Assembly: GCA_964599375.1 (NCBI GenBank)
Contig: CAZREW010000012.1
Coordinates: forward strand, 1 to 64,000
DNA from: JAUWCL01 sp964599375
Lineage (GTDB): Bacteria; Krumholzibacteriota; Krumholzibacteriia; Krumholzibacteriales; Krumholzibacteriaceae
Reading direction: 5' to 3'
Length of the DNA: 64,000 bases
In this document: one piece after another, positions 7,513 to 16,553 of the stretch
Position numbering within the stretch: position 1 is the stretch's first letter
How the letters are laid out: every line of letters starts with the position of its first letter
Position numbers and translations under genes: made by a program
Notes under the pieces: generated by a model
What the model saw: the letters and a program-made list of their open reading frames with translations, nothing else
Databases searched by the model: none
Told to the model about the DNA's origin: nothing

Positions 7513-9181
7513 CCTTCTCCTCCCCCGCCCCGGCGCCGTGCCTCCTGTGCCTCGCGAACGCGATAAAGGATTCGATCACGAGCCAGAGCACGAGGACCAG
7601 GACGACTCCACCCACCACCAGCAGGGGCCAGTTACCGGCCTTGTAGTTCGTACCGAGCCTTATCACCATCGCGGTGACCGTCATCACGAGCATCCCCGCC
7701 ATCGGGATCAGCGTGTAGATGACCGGCTTGCCGAGCTTGTAGAGGAAGAGCGAGACGGTGAGCAGGCCAAGCGCGGCGAGTATCTGGTTCGTCGTGCCGA
7801 AGAGCTCCCAGAGCAGGAGCCCGACCGGCCTGCCGCCGACGGTCATCAGGCTGAAGTACCCGATCCCGGCGACCGCGGCGAGCGCGGCGACGAATCTGTT
7901 GCGAAGCGGCCCTATATTGAGCCCGTCACCCAGTTCCTCGAGATTGTAGCGCAGCAGCCTCGTACCGGTATCGAGCGTCGTCATGGCGAATCCGACCGCC
8001 ATCACGACGATGAAGCTCCTGGCGACATCGACCGGTACGCCGACGCTCGAGATGAAGTTGCCCGCCCCCTTGACGAAGGCGTCCATGTTGGCCGACAGCC
8101 CGGCAGCCCCCTCCCACGAGACGTAATGCTCGTACCACTCGGCCCTCGACACCCCTGAGACGCAGGCCAGCACGACTACCATCGCGAGCAGTCCCTCGGC
8201 GAGCATACCGCCGTAACCTATGGGAACGGCGTGGGACTCGCTGGCGAGCTGCTTCGATGTGGTGCCTGTGGAAACGAGGCTGTGAAAGCCCGATATGGCA
8301 CCGCACGCTATCGTGATGAAAAGGAACGGGAAGAGCATCGGCACCCCCGTCGAGATGTGGTTGACCGCCGGGGCCGTTATCTGCGGCCGCGAGATGAAGA
8401 GCCCGACGTACATCAGGAGCATGCCGATGACGAGCTGGTAGGCGTTCAGGTAGTCGCGGGGCTGAAGAAGGAGCCAGACGGGAAGGACCGAGGCCACAAA
8501 GGCATATGCGATAAGGAGGTACACCCACAGCGGTGTACTCACTCCCGTCACCGGGACGCGCAGGCCGATCCATATCGAAAGGAACATCAGCGCCAGGGCG
8601 ACCAGCGTCGCCGGCGCGAGCTTGACTCCCCGCCTGTAGACGAGCAGCCCGACCATCACCGCAAGGCCGATCAGCACGAAGACGGGGATCACAGCCTGGG
8701 GATAGAACGCGTCTGAGAAGAGGTTCGCTATGACCCTGACGAACGTCCCCATGCAGAGCGAGAGTGTGAAGAAGATCAGGATCAGGAAGAGTATGTGCGC
8801 CCTGCGCCCGACGAGCGACCTGGTCACGTCACCTATCGAGCGCCCCCTGTTTCGCAGCGAGACGAAGAGCGAGGCGAGGTCGTGGATGCCTCCGATCAGT
8901 ATCGAGCCGAAGAGGATCCACAGGGCCGCGGGGAGCCAGCCCCAGATCACAGCGATGGCGGGGCCCAGGATCGGACCGAGCCCGGCGATCGAGGCGAAAT
9001 GGTGACCGAAGAGTATTATCGGGCTGGTCGGTACGAAGTCGACCCCGTCCTCGAAGGAATGCGCCGGCGTTTTCCTCTGAGGGTCGAGGCCGAGCACTCT
9101 TTTACTGAAAAAACGGGCGTAGAACATGTAGGCCGCGACGAAGGCGGCGATAGTGACCACTGCTACGGTAAGCGCATTCAT
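7496..9181 (-). CDS. cstA: CstA-family carbon-starvation transporter
   Basis: The 561-residue inner-membrane protein has about 14-16 hydrophobic segments. It carries the family features: RKTPAHSFEDGVDFVPT (about 37-53), the FGHHFASIAGLGPILGPA region (about 58-75) and IHDLASLF. CstA and BtsT relatives import pyruvate or peptides at carbon limitation. The length fits the shorter form found in many Gram-negative phyla. A GGAG ribosome site precedes the ATG. It is first in a two-gene operon with the PfkB kinase, which suggests a link to carbon scavenging. The exact substrate is not predictable. Confidence 0.88.
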   Translation of the reverse strand: MNALTVAVVTIAAFVAAYMFYARFFSKRVLGLDPQRKTPAHSFEDGVDFVPTSPIILFGHHFASIAGLGPILGPAIAVIWGWLPAALWILFGSILIGGIHDLASLFVSLRNRGRSIGDVTRSLVGRRAHILFLILIFFTLSLCMGTFVRVIANLFSDAFYPQAVIPVFVLIGLAVMVGLLVYRRGVKLAPATLVALALMFLSIWIGLRVPVTGVSTPLWVYLLIAYAFVASVLPVWLLLQPRDYLNAYQLVIGMLLMYVGLFISRPQITAPAVNHISTGVPMLFPFLFITIACGAISGFHSLVSTGTTSKQLASESHAVPIGYGGMLAEGLLAMVVVLACVSGVSRAEWYEHYVSWEGAAGLSANMDAFVKGAGNFISSVGVPVDVARSFIVVMAVGFAMTTLDTGTRLLRYNLEELGDGLNIGPLRNRFVAALAAVAGIGYFSLMTVGGRPVGLLLWELFGTTNQILAALGLLTVSLFLYKLGKPVIYTLIPMAGMLVMTVTAMVIRLGTNYKAGNWPLLVVGGVVLVLVLWLVIESFIAFARHRRHGAGAGEEKGEQAV

Positions 9182-9329
9182 ATCCTTTATCTCCTGCTGC
9201 CTGTCCTCCAGCTTTACGGCCAGATTTTACTCCAATCATCCCCATCCGGACAACCCCATTCAGAGAGCGATCCCTTGCCTGGCAGCTTCCCGCATTATAT
9301 CCTTCAGACTGGAGGAAGGTATAAGGCAT

Positions 9330-9836
9330 ATGGACGAGAGAAAGAGATTCTGCCCCTGGTGCGGGGGACCGCTCACGACTAAGGCCGGGGAGGGCCGCAG
9401 CAGGCTCTACTGCGGCGCCGAGAGAAGGTTCCTCTACGAGAACCCGGTGCCGGCTTCGACCGCTGTCCTTTTCGACGGCGGGGGCCGGATCCTGCTCGTG
9501 CTGCGCAACCGCGAGCCGGGCGCCGGCCAGTGGGCGCTGCCCGGGGGATTCGTCGAGAACGGGGAGAGCCCGGTGGAGGCCGCCAAGAGGGAGCTGGAGG
9601 AGGAGACCGGGCTTCGCGCCAGCGGTCCCCGGCTTATCGACGTGATATACCAGGAGAGCGCCTTCTACGGGACCAGCCTGCTCATCATCGGATACAGATT
9701 TGAAGGATTCGAGGGAGAGATAGTGCCCGGCGACGACGCCTCAGACGCGAGGTTCTTTCCAGCCGGCGGCCTTCCCCCGCTCGCGTTCGAGAGCCACAAG
9801 GCTCTGGTCGAGAAAGCTCTCCGGGACAAGGGCTAG
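9330..9836 (+). CDS. Nudix hydrolase with N-terminal zinc ribbon
   Basis: The gene encodes 168 residues from the ATG at 9330, which follows GGAGGAAGG. An open frame extends 59 codons further upstream, but those codons overlap the divergent cstA start and look random. Residues 8-28 hold CPWCG and YCG, a zinc-ribbon pair as in NudC-like and ADP-ribose type enzymes. The Nudix box (G-x5-E-x7-REUxEExGU) sits at about 64-86 with RELEEETG. Such enzymes hydrolyse nucleoside-diphosphate derivatives; the substrate is unassigned. Its stop overlaps the stop of the convergent PP-loop gene in the shared palindrome CTAG. Confidence 0.88.
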   Translation: MDERKRFCPWCGGPLTTKAGEGRSRLYCGAERRFLYENPVPASTAVLFDGGGRILLVLRNREPGAGQWALPGGFVENGESPVEAAKRELEEETGLRASGPRLIDVIYQESAFYGTSLLIIGYRFEGFEGEIVPGDDASDARFFPAGGLPPLAFESHKALVEKALRDKG

Positions 9837-10864
9837 ATCCGCCACCTGTCGAGGTCTTCGTCCGAGGCCGGCGCGACCTCTACCTCCCGCGTATCCCCGC
9901 CGCACGTTATCGACACTCGCACAGAGGGCTCGTGCTTGCCGTCACTGTATCTGGCGGTGACCGCTGCAGATCGAAGGAGCTCCTCTTCCGATGGTTCGCC
10001 GATCACTACGGTCACGGGACCGGGATGGTCGAGCGTCGTCAGCAGGATCCTGTCTCCCCACCTCGATTCGAGGTAGTCGTTCTCCTGCTCGCGCCTTCCC
10101 ACCACGATCTTCACCCCGTCGGAGAGGCGCAGGTGCCTGCCCATAGAAAGGATGACCGTATCCTCGCAGGTCACTTCGAGGCCGTGGCCCGTGTGGTCGA
10201 GGTACTTGCGTGCGTAGTTCTCGTCGGTCAGTGTGCACCCGCCCGCCGGTGTGGCGTAATCCTCGATGCCGAGCTCTTCGGCGAGCGCCATCTGCCTCTT
10301 TCTCGACCTTCCCTGTATGTCGAAAAGCCTGTCCCTGTCGATGAGGCCTTCCTTCTCCGGTTCCGTGGGGGCGAGAAGTCTCGCGCAGAGCGGCCTCAGA
10401 AGACGCCCGGTCAGGCCGCTCTGCTTCTCGATCTGCCTCATCGCGCGGTGATGCTGGGACATCGGCCTCTGCCCGAGGACCTCGCCGGTGAAAACGACGT
10501 CGAATCCCTCTTTCTCCATTATCTCCCTCGCTTTGCCGAGCAGGAAGATGCGGCAGTCGATGCATGGGTTGATGTTCTTCCCGTAACCGAAGCGGGGAGA
10601 CCGCAACACCCCGAGGAACTCGTCGGAGACATCGATGACACGGACCGGGATACCGAGCGCCGCCTCGAGGCGCTCCTTCCTGTCCGCCGCGACCTCGGCA
10701 AGCGATATATTCTCGCAGACCTGCCTGCCCAGCGACCCGGCGCCGAACCCGTTGAGGAAATGCAGGCCCGTTATATCGACGCCGAGCTCGCGAAGTATGG
10801 CGACCGCGAGTAGGCTGTCCAGGCCTCCCGAGATCATCCCCAGCGCTCTCGCTTTCCCTTTCAT
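9833..10864 (-). CDS. PP-loop ATPase, tRNA thiolation-like, with NFACT-R-like tail
   Basis: From the ATG at 10864 (343 residues) the protein starts with a PP-loop, SGGLDS at about 11-16, the ATP-pyrophosphatase signature of MnmA/ThiI-type enzymes that activate tRNA uridines for sulfur transfer. Cysteines in NPCIDCRIF (about 97-105) and AGGCTL (about 206-211) may serve catalysis or metal binding. The C-terminal 110 residues, with ARYSDGK, resemble the NFACT-R family of RNA-binding domains. It is the last gene of the peptide-importer operon, starting 10 bases after the permease stop with no clear ribosome site, so coupling is likely. tRNA modification is inferred and not proven. Confidence 0.7.
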   Translation of the reverse strand: MKGKARALGMISGGLDSLLAVAILRELGVDITGLHFLNGFGAGSLGRQVCENISLAEVAADRKERLEAALGIPVRVIDVSDEFLGVLRSPRFGYGKNINPCIDCRIFLLGKAREIMEKEGFDVVFTGEVLGQRPMSQHHRAMRQIEKQSGLTGRLLRPLCARLLAPTEPEKEGLIDRDRLFDIQGRSRKRQMALAEELGIEDYATPAGGCTLTDENYARKYLDHTGHGLEVTCEDTVILSMGRHLRLSDGVKIVVGRREQENDYLESRWGDRILLTTLDHPGPVTVVIGEPSEEELLRSAAVTARYSDGKHEPSVRVSITCGGDTREVEVAPASDEDLDRWRI

Positions 10865-10874
10865 GTGAGAGAAG

Positions 10875-11744
10875 TTATAGGGTCTCGCCCTCTTTTGCAA
10901 GGACGCGTCTGTACGCTTCGCAGAGCAGGTTGAACCCGAGACAGGTGACAAAGATCATCAGCCCCGGCGCGAAGGCCGCAAGCGGCGATACGCGGAGGGT
11001 CGCCCAGGCGCCGTTCATCATGTTACCCCATGTCGGTACCGGGGGCTGGACGCCGAAGCCGAGAAAGCTCAGCGAGCTCTCGACGAGCATCGCGCTTGCC
11101 AGGCCCGCCGCCGCCGATACGAGGACGGCCCCTGAGGCCTGGGGCAGCATGTGCCGAAAGACTATCCAGGGCCCCGTCGCTCCCGCTGCCCTGGCCGCCT
11201 CGACGAAGCCCTCCTCCCTGATCTGCCTGAACCTCGAGCGCACCACCCTCGCCGTTTCCATCCAGGAGGTGCCTCCTATAAGCAGCGGTATCATCCAGAT
11301 CTTCCCTCCCGCCGCGGAGGCCGCTATGAGCATCACGAGGAACACCGGCACGGAAAGAAAGAGATCTATCAGAAGGGACACGCTCCTGTCGGCCGCTCCG
11401 CCGAGCCATCCCGCCGCTCCGCCGAGCAGGATCCCGGCAGCGAGCGCGACCGCCACCGAGAGGAATGCGACCATGAGCGTGAACCTTCCCCCGTGAAGGA
11501 GCCTCGTGAGCACATCGCGCCCGAGCGTGTCGGTTCCGAGGGGATGCGCAGCCGAGGGAGGAGCGGAGATACGGTCGAGGTCGATGGCGTCCCGGTCCCA
11601 CGGCCCGAGCAACGGGGCGAGCGCCGATACGGTGATTATCAGGGCAAGCATCGTCGCCGGCCAGAATATCATCCTGTCGATCTTCGGGCGGCCGCTCGCA
11701 GCGGAACGGCCGGCCCGCGCTTCGATCCGGGCCGTCCTGGTCAA
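10875..11744 (-). CDS. DppC/OppC-type ABC transporter permease
   Basis: This 289-residue inner-membrane permease has about six transmembrane segments. It carries the DppC hallmarks HPLGTDTLGRDVLTRLLHGG (about 67-86) and an EAA-type loop around GFVEAARAAGA (about 174-184), where an ATPase would dock. It begins with TTG in a TTGA overlap with the stop of the upstream permease, behind GGAGGTGAGG. It belongs to the family that imports di- and oligopeptides, nickel or related solutes. No ATPase gene is present anywhere in this operon. Confidence 0.88.
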   Translation of the reverse strand: MTRTARIEARAGRSAASGRPKIDRMIFWPATMLALIITVSALAPLLGPWDRDAIDLDRISAPPSAAHPLGTDTLGRDVLTRLLHGGRFTLMVAFLSVAVALAAGILLGGAAGWLGGAADRSVSLLIDLFLSVPVFLVMLIAASAAGGKIWMIPLLIGGTSWMETARVVRSRFRQIREEGFVEAARAAGATGPWIVFRHMLPQASGAVLVSAAAGLASAMLVESSLSFLGFGVQPPVPTWGNMMNGAWATLRVSPLAAFAPGLMIFVTCLGFNLLCEAYRRVLAKEGETL

Positions 11745-12730
11745 CGCGCCTCACCTCCCCGTCCGGGAGCCGCGGCGCCGGCGGGCCTGGTCCTCGGATC
11801 GAGGACCATGCCGAGCACGTCGGCCGCTGTATTCATGATGATGATCAGGATCGAGGCTATGACCACTATCCCGAGCACTCTCGTGTAGTCCTGCCTCTGG
11901 AGCCCCTCGAAGAAGAGCCTCCCCATGCCCGGCCACGCGAACACGGTCTCGGTGATCACGGCCCCGGTGAACAGCGCGGGGATCTGCATCGCAAGCACGG
12001 TGACCGCCGGCAGGACCGCGCCGCGGAGGGCGTGCTTGAGCACGACGGTCCTCTCGGCGAGCCCCTTCGCGCGCGCCGTCCGTATGAACCTGCCGCCGAG
12101 CGAATCGACAAGACCCGACCTCAGATACCTGCTCCAAGTGGCGAGCCAGGCGATCGAGAGGACCGAGGCAGGCAGCGCGAGGTGGCGCAGGCGCTCGACA
12201 ATGGAGACGCCAGCGCCAGCTGCCCTTCCGCCGGCGGGCAGGATGCCCAGCCGGATCGAAAAGACATAGATCGCTATCAGCCCGAGCCAGAATACGGGAA
12301 CGGAGATGCCGGCTGTCGTGATGACCGTGAACAGGTCCTCCGCCCTCGCGCCCCCGCGAACGGCCGTGAGCAAAGCCAGCAGCCCGCCCGCGACGACCGC
12401 CAGCAGCAGGGCGGCGCCCATCAGCTCTAGGGTCGCTGGGACCCGCTCGGCGATCATCTCCGATACAGGCCTGCCGGTCACATAGCTCCTGCCGAAATCG
12501 AGCCTGATGAAGACCTGCCTGAACCACATCAGGTACTGCACGGGCAGAGGCCGGTCGAGCCCGTAGTTCTCCCTTATCCGGGCCAGGTCCTCGCCGGTCG
12601 TCCCCGGGTTGCCCGAGGCCACCCCCGCCGGCCCGCCGGGGGCAAGGTGCAACAGCGCGAACGTGACTACAGAGACGAGCACGACGAGCGGTACAGCAAG
12701 CGCGAGCCTTCTTATGATGCTGGATCCCAT
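11741..12730 (-). CDS. DppB/OppB-type ABC transporter permease
   Basis: The 329-residue permease shows a first membrane span (about 9-27), the periplasmic NYGLDRPLPVQYLMWFR segment (about 54-70), the RLDFGRSYVTGRPV motif (about 76-89) and an EAA loop near FIRTARAKGLAERTV (about 204-218). These are standard for the DppB half of a peptide-type importer. Its ATG follows AGGAGAG, 9 bases after the stop of the beta-CASP gene. It pairs with the DppC-type gene that follows. Confidence 0.88.
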   Translation of the reverse strand: MGSSIIRRLALAVPLVVLVSVVTFALLHLAPGGPAGVASGNPGTTGEDLARIRENYGLDRPLPVQYLMWFRQVFIRLDFGRSYVTGRPVSEMIAERVPATLELMGAALLLAVVAGGLLALLTAVRGGARAEDLFTVITTAGISVPVFWLGLIAIYVFSIRLGILPAGGRAAGAGVSIVERLRHLALPASVLSIAWLATWSRYLRSGLVDSLGGRFIRTARAKGLAERTVVLKHALRGAVLPAVTVLAMQIPALFTGAVITETVFAWPGMGRLFFEGLQRQDYTRVLGIVVIASILIIIMNTAADVLGMVLDPRTRPAGAAAPGRGGEAR

Positions 12731-12739
12731 CGCTCTCCT

Positions 12740-14188
12740 CTATCTCGACGGGAGAAAGAACGTCTCTCCCGCTTCCGGTATCTTCGTCTCGATCCCGAGT
12801 TCAGCCTCGAGCCTTTCAGACAGAGCCTCTGCCTGAGCCATCTCACCGTGCACGATGAACGCCCCCGAGAGCCCCTCTATCGAGCCGATCCATCCGGCAA
12901 GGCCGTTCTGGTCGGCGTGGCTCGAAAAGGCATCGAACCTCATTATCTTCATCGCTGGAGACAGCCAGGCCTCCTTAGTCTCTCCGTCCTCCCTGTACCT
13001 GACGCAGACCGTGCTGTCGCTCTCCGTGAGCCTCCGTCCGACGGAACCGTATGACTGCCACCCGACGATGCAGAGGAGGTTCCTCCCGTCGCCGGCCATC
13101 CTGACGAGGTGGCGCGGCGAGTTGGCGTAGTTGAGGTCCCCGCTCGAGGAGATGAACACGGTCGGCCTGTGGTTGCGACCGTGTACCTTCATCGACGTCC
13201 TGCTCCTTACCTCCCTGTGCCAGGGTTTCCCGAGGATATCGCCGCCGTATATCGACGCAGCGGTCCCGGAGAGGCTCTCCGGATGTCCCCTGAAGACGTC
13301 GCTTACCTTTTTCGCCGTGGGGCTGTCAGAGAATATCTCAGTGCCCGGCGGTATCGTCCCTTCCAGGATGAACATGTCGAGCGCGGCGATGACCTCCTGC
13401 GTCCTCCCGAGTGTGAACGCCGGTATCAGGACGTCGCCGCCGGCTCTCAGAGCGGAGCCGACAGCATTGCCGAATTCCGCGTATCTCGACTTGAGGTCCA
13501 CTTCACCCGCCTCCCTGATGACACCCCCGTATGTCGATTCCACGATGACGAAATCGGCCTTCGAGGGCATCTCCATCGGAGGGAGGAGTATCGCCCCGCC
13601 CGAACCGAGGTCGCCGGAGAAGATCACGCTTGCTTTTCGTCGTCCAGTGTCTATCTCGATCTCCGCGAATGCCGCGCCGAGAAGATGCTGCGCCCGCCTT
13701 AACGTGAAACTCACCTGTCCGACCGTCTTCTTCTCTCCGAACGGTACCGGTCTGATCGCCTCGAGGGACCTGTCGAAATCATCTTTGCCGACTTTGTCCC
13801 GATCGAACGATCTCGACATCCTCATCATGATCGGGGCAAGCTCGGCTGTCTCCTGCGTGCAGTATATCTCGCCGTAGAACCCGGCAGCGAAGAGCTCCGG
13901 TATCCTCCCGCAGTGATCGGCATGCGCGTGCGTCAGGATCATGAAAGAGACGGAAGCGGGGTCGTCAGGCAGGACATCGTCGTCCTCGCCGCCAAAAGCG
14001 CCGCAGTCGACAAGAAATGATGTCCCGCCGCACGAGACGAGCGTGCATGAACCGCCCACCCCCCGCACTCCTCCAAGAAATGTCAGGCTGACCCCTTCGC
14101 CGCGTTCCCGCGGACGGAGAAGGTAGATCGCCGCAGCAGCAAGGGCTATCACGGCGAGGACTGTGATGATCCTGCGCAGTCCTCTCAT
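12740..14188 (-). CDS. membrane-anchored beta-CASP metallo-beta-lactamase protein
   Basis: The 482-residue protein keeps the core of an RNA-processing MBL/beta-CASP nuclease: motif 2 HAHADH at 87-92, a third-motif His in QHLLGAA at 168, Asp in SGDLG at 193, a beta-CASP acid motif near ESTYGG (about 218) and a late FSSHADQNG (about 424-432). Known relatives (CPSF73/Ysh1 type, RNase J-like) are soluble cytoplasmic RNases. Here residues 1-24 are basic then strongly hydrophobic (RRIITVLAVIALAAAAIYLL), so the enzyme is predicted to be membrane-tethered with its catalytic domain outside the cytoplasm. It overlaps the binding-protein gene by 4 bases (ATGA), so it is a true operon member. Confidence 0.8.
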   Translation of the reverse strand: MRGLRRIITVLAVIALAAAAIYLLRPRERGEGVSLTFLGGVRGVGGSCTLVSCGGTSFLVDCGAFGGEDDDVLPDDPASVSFMILTHAHADHCGRIPELFAAGFYGEIYCTQETAELAPIMMRMSRSFDRDKVGKDDFDRSLEAIRPVPFGEKKTVGQVSFTLRRAQHLLGAAFAEIEIDTGRRKASVIFSGDLGSGGAILLPPMEMPSKADFVIVESTYGGVIREAGEVDLKSRYAEFGNAVGSALRAGGDVLIPAFTLGRTQEVIAALDMFILEGTIPPGTEIFSDSPTAKKVSDVFRGHPESLSGTAASIYGGDILGKPWHREVRSRTSMKVHGRNHRPTVFISSSGDLNYANSPRHLVRMAGDGRNLLCIVGWQSYGSVGRRLTESDSTVCVRYREDGETKEAWLSPAMKIMRFDAFSSHADQNGLAGWIGSIEGLSGAFIVHGEMAQAEALSERLEAELGIETKIPEAGETFFLPSR

Positions 14189-15855
14189 CTATCAGTACCC
14201 TCCCCGGCGCTGAATCTCCACTGCGCCGCGTTCCAGGTATCGCCCGACTGCGTCGGGTTAGGCCTGTAGTTCTCGAGCGCCGCCGGCATCGCGTCGAGCT
14301 GGGTCACCCATAGAAGCGGGATAACGGGGAGCTCGGACGCGAGTATCGTCTCGACCCTGTCGTATATCTTCCTTCTCTCCTGGAATCCTACCGTAGAGCT
14401 TCCCTCCGAAAGAAGGCGCGTCAGTTCTTTGTCCCTGAACCTCGAGTTATTCTGCCCCTTCGGCGGGATGAAATCGGCAGAGTAGCTCCCCTCCTTCGTC
14501 GAGGGGTCGGGAGGTGTCAGGAAAGCGTACAGGGCGAGGTCGAACTGCCCCCTTTTCAATATCCCCCTGTCGTCCCAGCTCGCGAAGAGGACCGTGGGAT
14601 GGTAGTTCCTGATCTTCAGGTCGATGCCCACTCCGGAGAGTTGCTTCTGCAGTACGACCTCGGTCCTTTCCCTGCTCGCTCTGCCGGCCGTGGAAGTGAT
14701 CTCGAGCTCGAGCCTCTCGCCGCCGCGCTCCCTTATCCCGTCGCCGTCGTTGTCCTTCCAGCCCGCCTCCGCGAGCAGGCGCCGCGCCGCGGGAGGATCG
14801 CAGCGGAGGACCTCTTCCCCGTAACCACTGTGGTACGGCGAGCCTGGATGCTCGTCGCTGTAGGCAGGTATCCATATCCCCTTGTATATCTTCTCGGAGA
14901 TCTCATCGCGGTCTATCGCTATCGCTATCGCCCTGCGGACCCTCCTGTCGGAGAGTATCGGGTTCTCGCAGTTGACGTCGAGGTGCTCGTTGAATAGCGC
15001 GGGGTTCCTGTAGACCGTGACCCCATCGAGCGAACCGGCCAGCACGAGGAGCTCGTCGGGCGCGTTGTCTATTCCCATCACCGACCCGGTCTCGAGCTGC
15101 ATCAGCAGAGCGTTGCCGTCGGGTACGAACTTTATCGTTATCTCCTCCAGGTACGGTCCATCGCCGTAATAGTCATGGTTGGCCAACAACGTGATATGCG
15201 ACCCGGAGACCCATTCCTTGAAGACGAACGGTCCCGAGCCGACCGGCGCGGTGTGGAATGGGGCGGCCTGGAACCCTTCGCCGAGCGCCCCGGAGAGAAG
15301 GTGCTCGGGAAGCACGGACTCGTCGTAGAAGCAGTCCCCCGCGAAGTTGGCGTATATCTCCGAGAGCCTGAATATCACCGTGTGGGGATCGGGGGTCTCG
15401 ACGCTCTCGACGATGTCCCACCCCTGCCTCGTCTCGACGTTTATGTCGGGGTGGGTCATAACGCGGAAGGAGAACTCGACGTCCTTCGATGTCACAGGCA
15501 CGCCGTCGTGCCAGAGGGCGTCCTGCCTGAGATGGTATGTGTAAACGAGGTGGTCGGCGGAGATGCCGCCGTTCTCCAGGGTCGGGATCTCGGTTATCAG
15601 GTCGGGCACGAGCCGCATCGAGTCATCGTGCTTGACGAACTTGCTGAATATGAGGTTACAGACGTAAACGACGGAGACCATGCTGTTGATGGCCTCGTTG
15701 AGGATCTCGGGCTCCTGCTGCATCCCGATGACGAGCCGCCCCCCACCAGCGGTGCTGCCGGTATCGTTTTCACCCTTCTCACCGCCACATCCACAACAGG
15801 TTATAAATATAGCCGTTAGTGCGATCAATCTGACCGCTCTCCGCGCATGCGGCAT
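14185..15855 (-). CDS. family 5 extracellular solute-binding lipoprotein
   Basis: The 556-residue protein is the substrate-binding part of a peptide-type ABC importer. A signal peptide leads to a cysteine-rich lipobox (FITCCGC near 18-24), so it should be lipid-anchored. Family features follow: LVYTYHLRQDALWHDGVPVT (about 103-122), DVEFSFRVM, and a large C-terminal lobe with DRRVRRAIAIAIDRDEI. Peptides are the usual ligands, but nickel, heme or sugars occur in the family. It is first in the operon, with AAGGAGAAAGG before the ATG. It is followed by the beta-CASP protein, two permeases and the PP-loop protein. Confidence 0.88.
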   Translation of the reverse strand: MPHARRAVRLIALTAIFITCCGCGGEKGENDTGSTAGGGRLVIGMQQEPEILNEAINSMVSVVYVCNLIFSKFVKHDDSMRLVPDLITEIPTLENGGISADHLVYTYHLRQDALWHDGVPVTSKDVEFSFRVMTHPDINVETRQGWDIVESVETPDPHTVIFRLSEIYANFAGDCFYDESVLPEHLLSGALGEGFQAAPFHTAPVGSGPFVFKEWVSGSHITLLANHDYYGDGPYLEEITIKFVPDGNALLMQLETGSVMGIDNAPDELLVLAGSLDGVTVYRNPALFNEHLDVNCENPILSDRRVRRAIAIAIDRDEISEKIYKGIWIPAYSDEHPGSPYHSGYGEEVLRCDPPAARRLLAEAGWKDNDGDGIRERGGERLELEITSTAGRASRERTEVVLQKQLSGVGIDLKIRNYHPTVLFASWDDRGILKRGQFDLALYAFLTPPDPSTKEGSYSADFIPPKGQNNSRFRDKELTRLLSEGSSTVGFQERRKIYDRVETILASELPVIPLLWVTQLDAMPAALENYRPNPTQSGDTWNAAQWRFSAGEGTDR

Positions 15856-15965
15856 ACCTTTCTCCTTCCGGAACGACTGGTCTGCTTCGTACTGCCAGGC
15901 CCGCCGGGCTCCTGGACAGAGTTATCCGGAAGATTTTATTGCATTTAGCATGCCACAGCTGCTGG

Positions 15966-16514
15966 TCAGCGGTGTATCCGGGCGAACTTCTCGAGAGGCA
16001 GCCGTTCTGGCCGTTTCTCCTCGGCTTCCTTCTGCCACGGCTGGAGTTCCGGATCGACCGAGTCGGCATGTTTCCCGACGATCACGAGCGTGATGACCGT
16101 CTCTTCGCCGCCGAGGCCGAAGGCCTCCTTGACCTTCCCCTCGTCGTAGCCGGCTATGGGATGGGCGACAAGGCCTAGCTCCACCGCCCTGAGTATCAGA
16201 AGCGCCGTTGCCATGCCCGTATCGAACAGGTGGTACTCGCGGCCCCCGGTGACACAATCGTCCTCAACCTTCGAGTGGACGGCGATTATCATCGAGGCCT
16301 TCTTCGCCCATTCGTTCCCCTTCGCGAGGGCGCCGCGCATCTTTTCGAGCATCTCCCCGCCCGCCGCGAATTCGTACCGCCACGGCTGCTTGTTGTAGCA
16401 TGACGCTGAAAGAGAGGCGCACCGGGCGAGTTCCTCGATCGTCCCCGTCTCGATCGAGACGTGCTCGAGCGAGCGCCAGGCCCTGCGGTTCTCTATGGCC
16501 TTTTTCACATCCAA
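15966..16514 (-). CDS. nitroreductase-family flavoprotein
   Basis: The 182-residue protein has the FMN-binding nitroreductase pattern: ENRRAWRSL at 8-16, SCYNKQPWRYEF at about 38-49, and a GLVAHPIAGYDEGKVKEAFGL helix-turn region near 114-134. These NAD(P)H enzymes reduce nitro groups, quinones or related compounds, and the natural substrate is not evident. A TTG start behind AAGGAG with 7-base spacing fits best. It lies 39 bases after the CcsA gene on the same strand and is probably co-transcribed with the cytochrome assembly genes. Confidence 0.8.
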   Translation of the reverse strand: MDVKKAIENRRAWRSLEHVSIETGTIEELARCASLSASCYNKQPWRYEFAAGGEMLEKMRGALAKGNEWAKKASMIIAVHSKVEDDCVTGGREYHLFDTGMATALLILRAVELGLVAHPIAGYDEGKVKEAFGLGGEETVITLVIVGKHADSVDPELQPWQKEAEEKRPERLPLEKFARIHR

Positions 16515-16553
16515 CAGAAGTCTCCTTCCTGGACCGCCGATCCGTGCCGGCGA

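Noticed and set aside
15856..15965. Hairpin in the leader of the binding-protein gene as a riboswitch
   Set aside because: A CCAGG...CCTGG stem is visible, but there is no larger conserved fold. No known riboswitch matched by eye.
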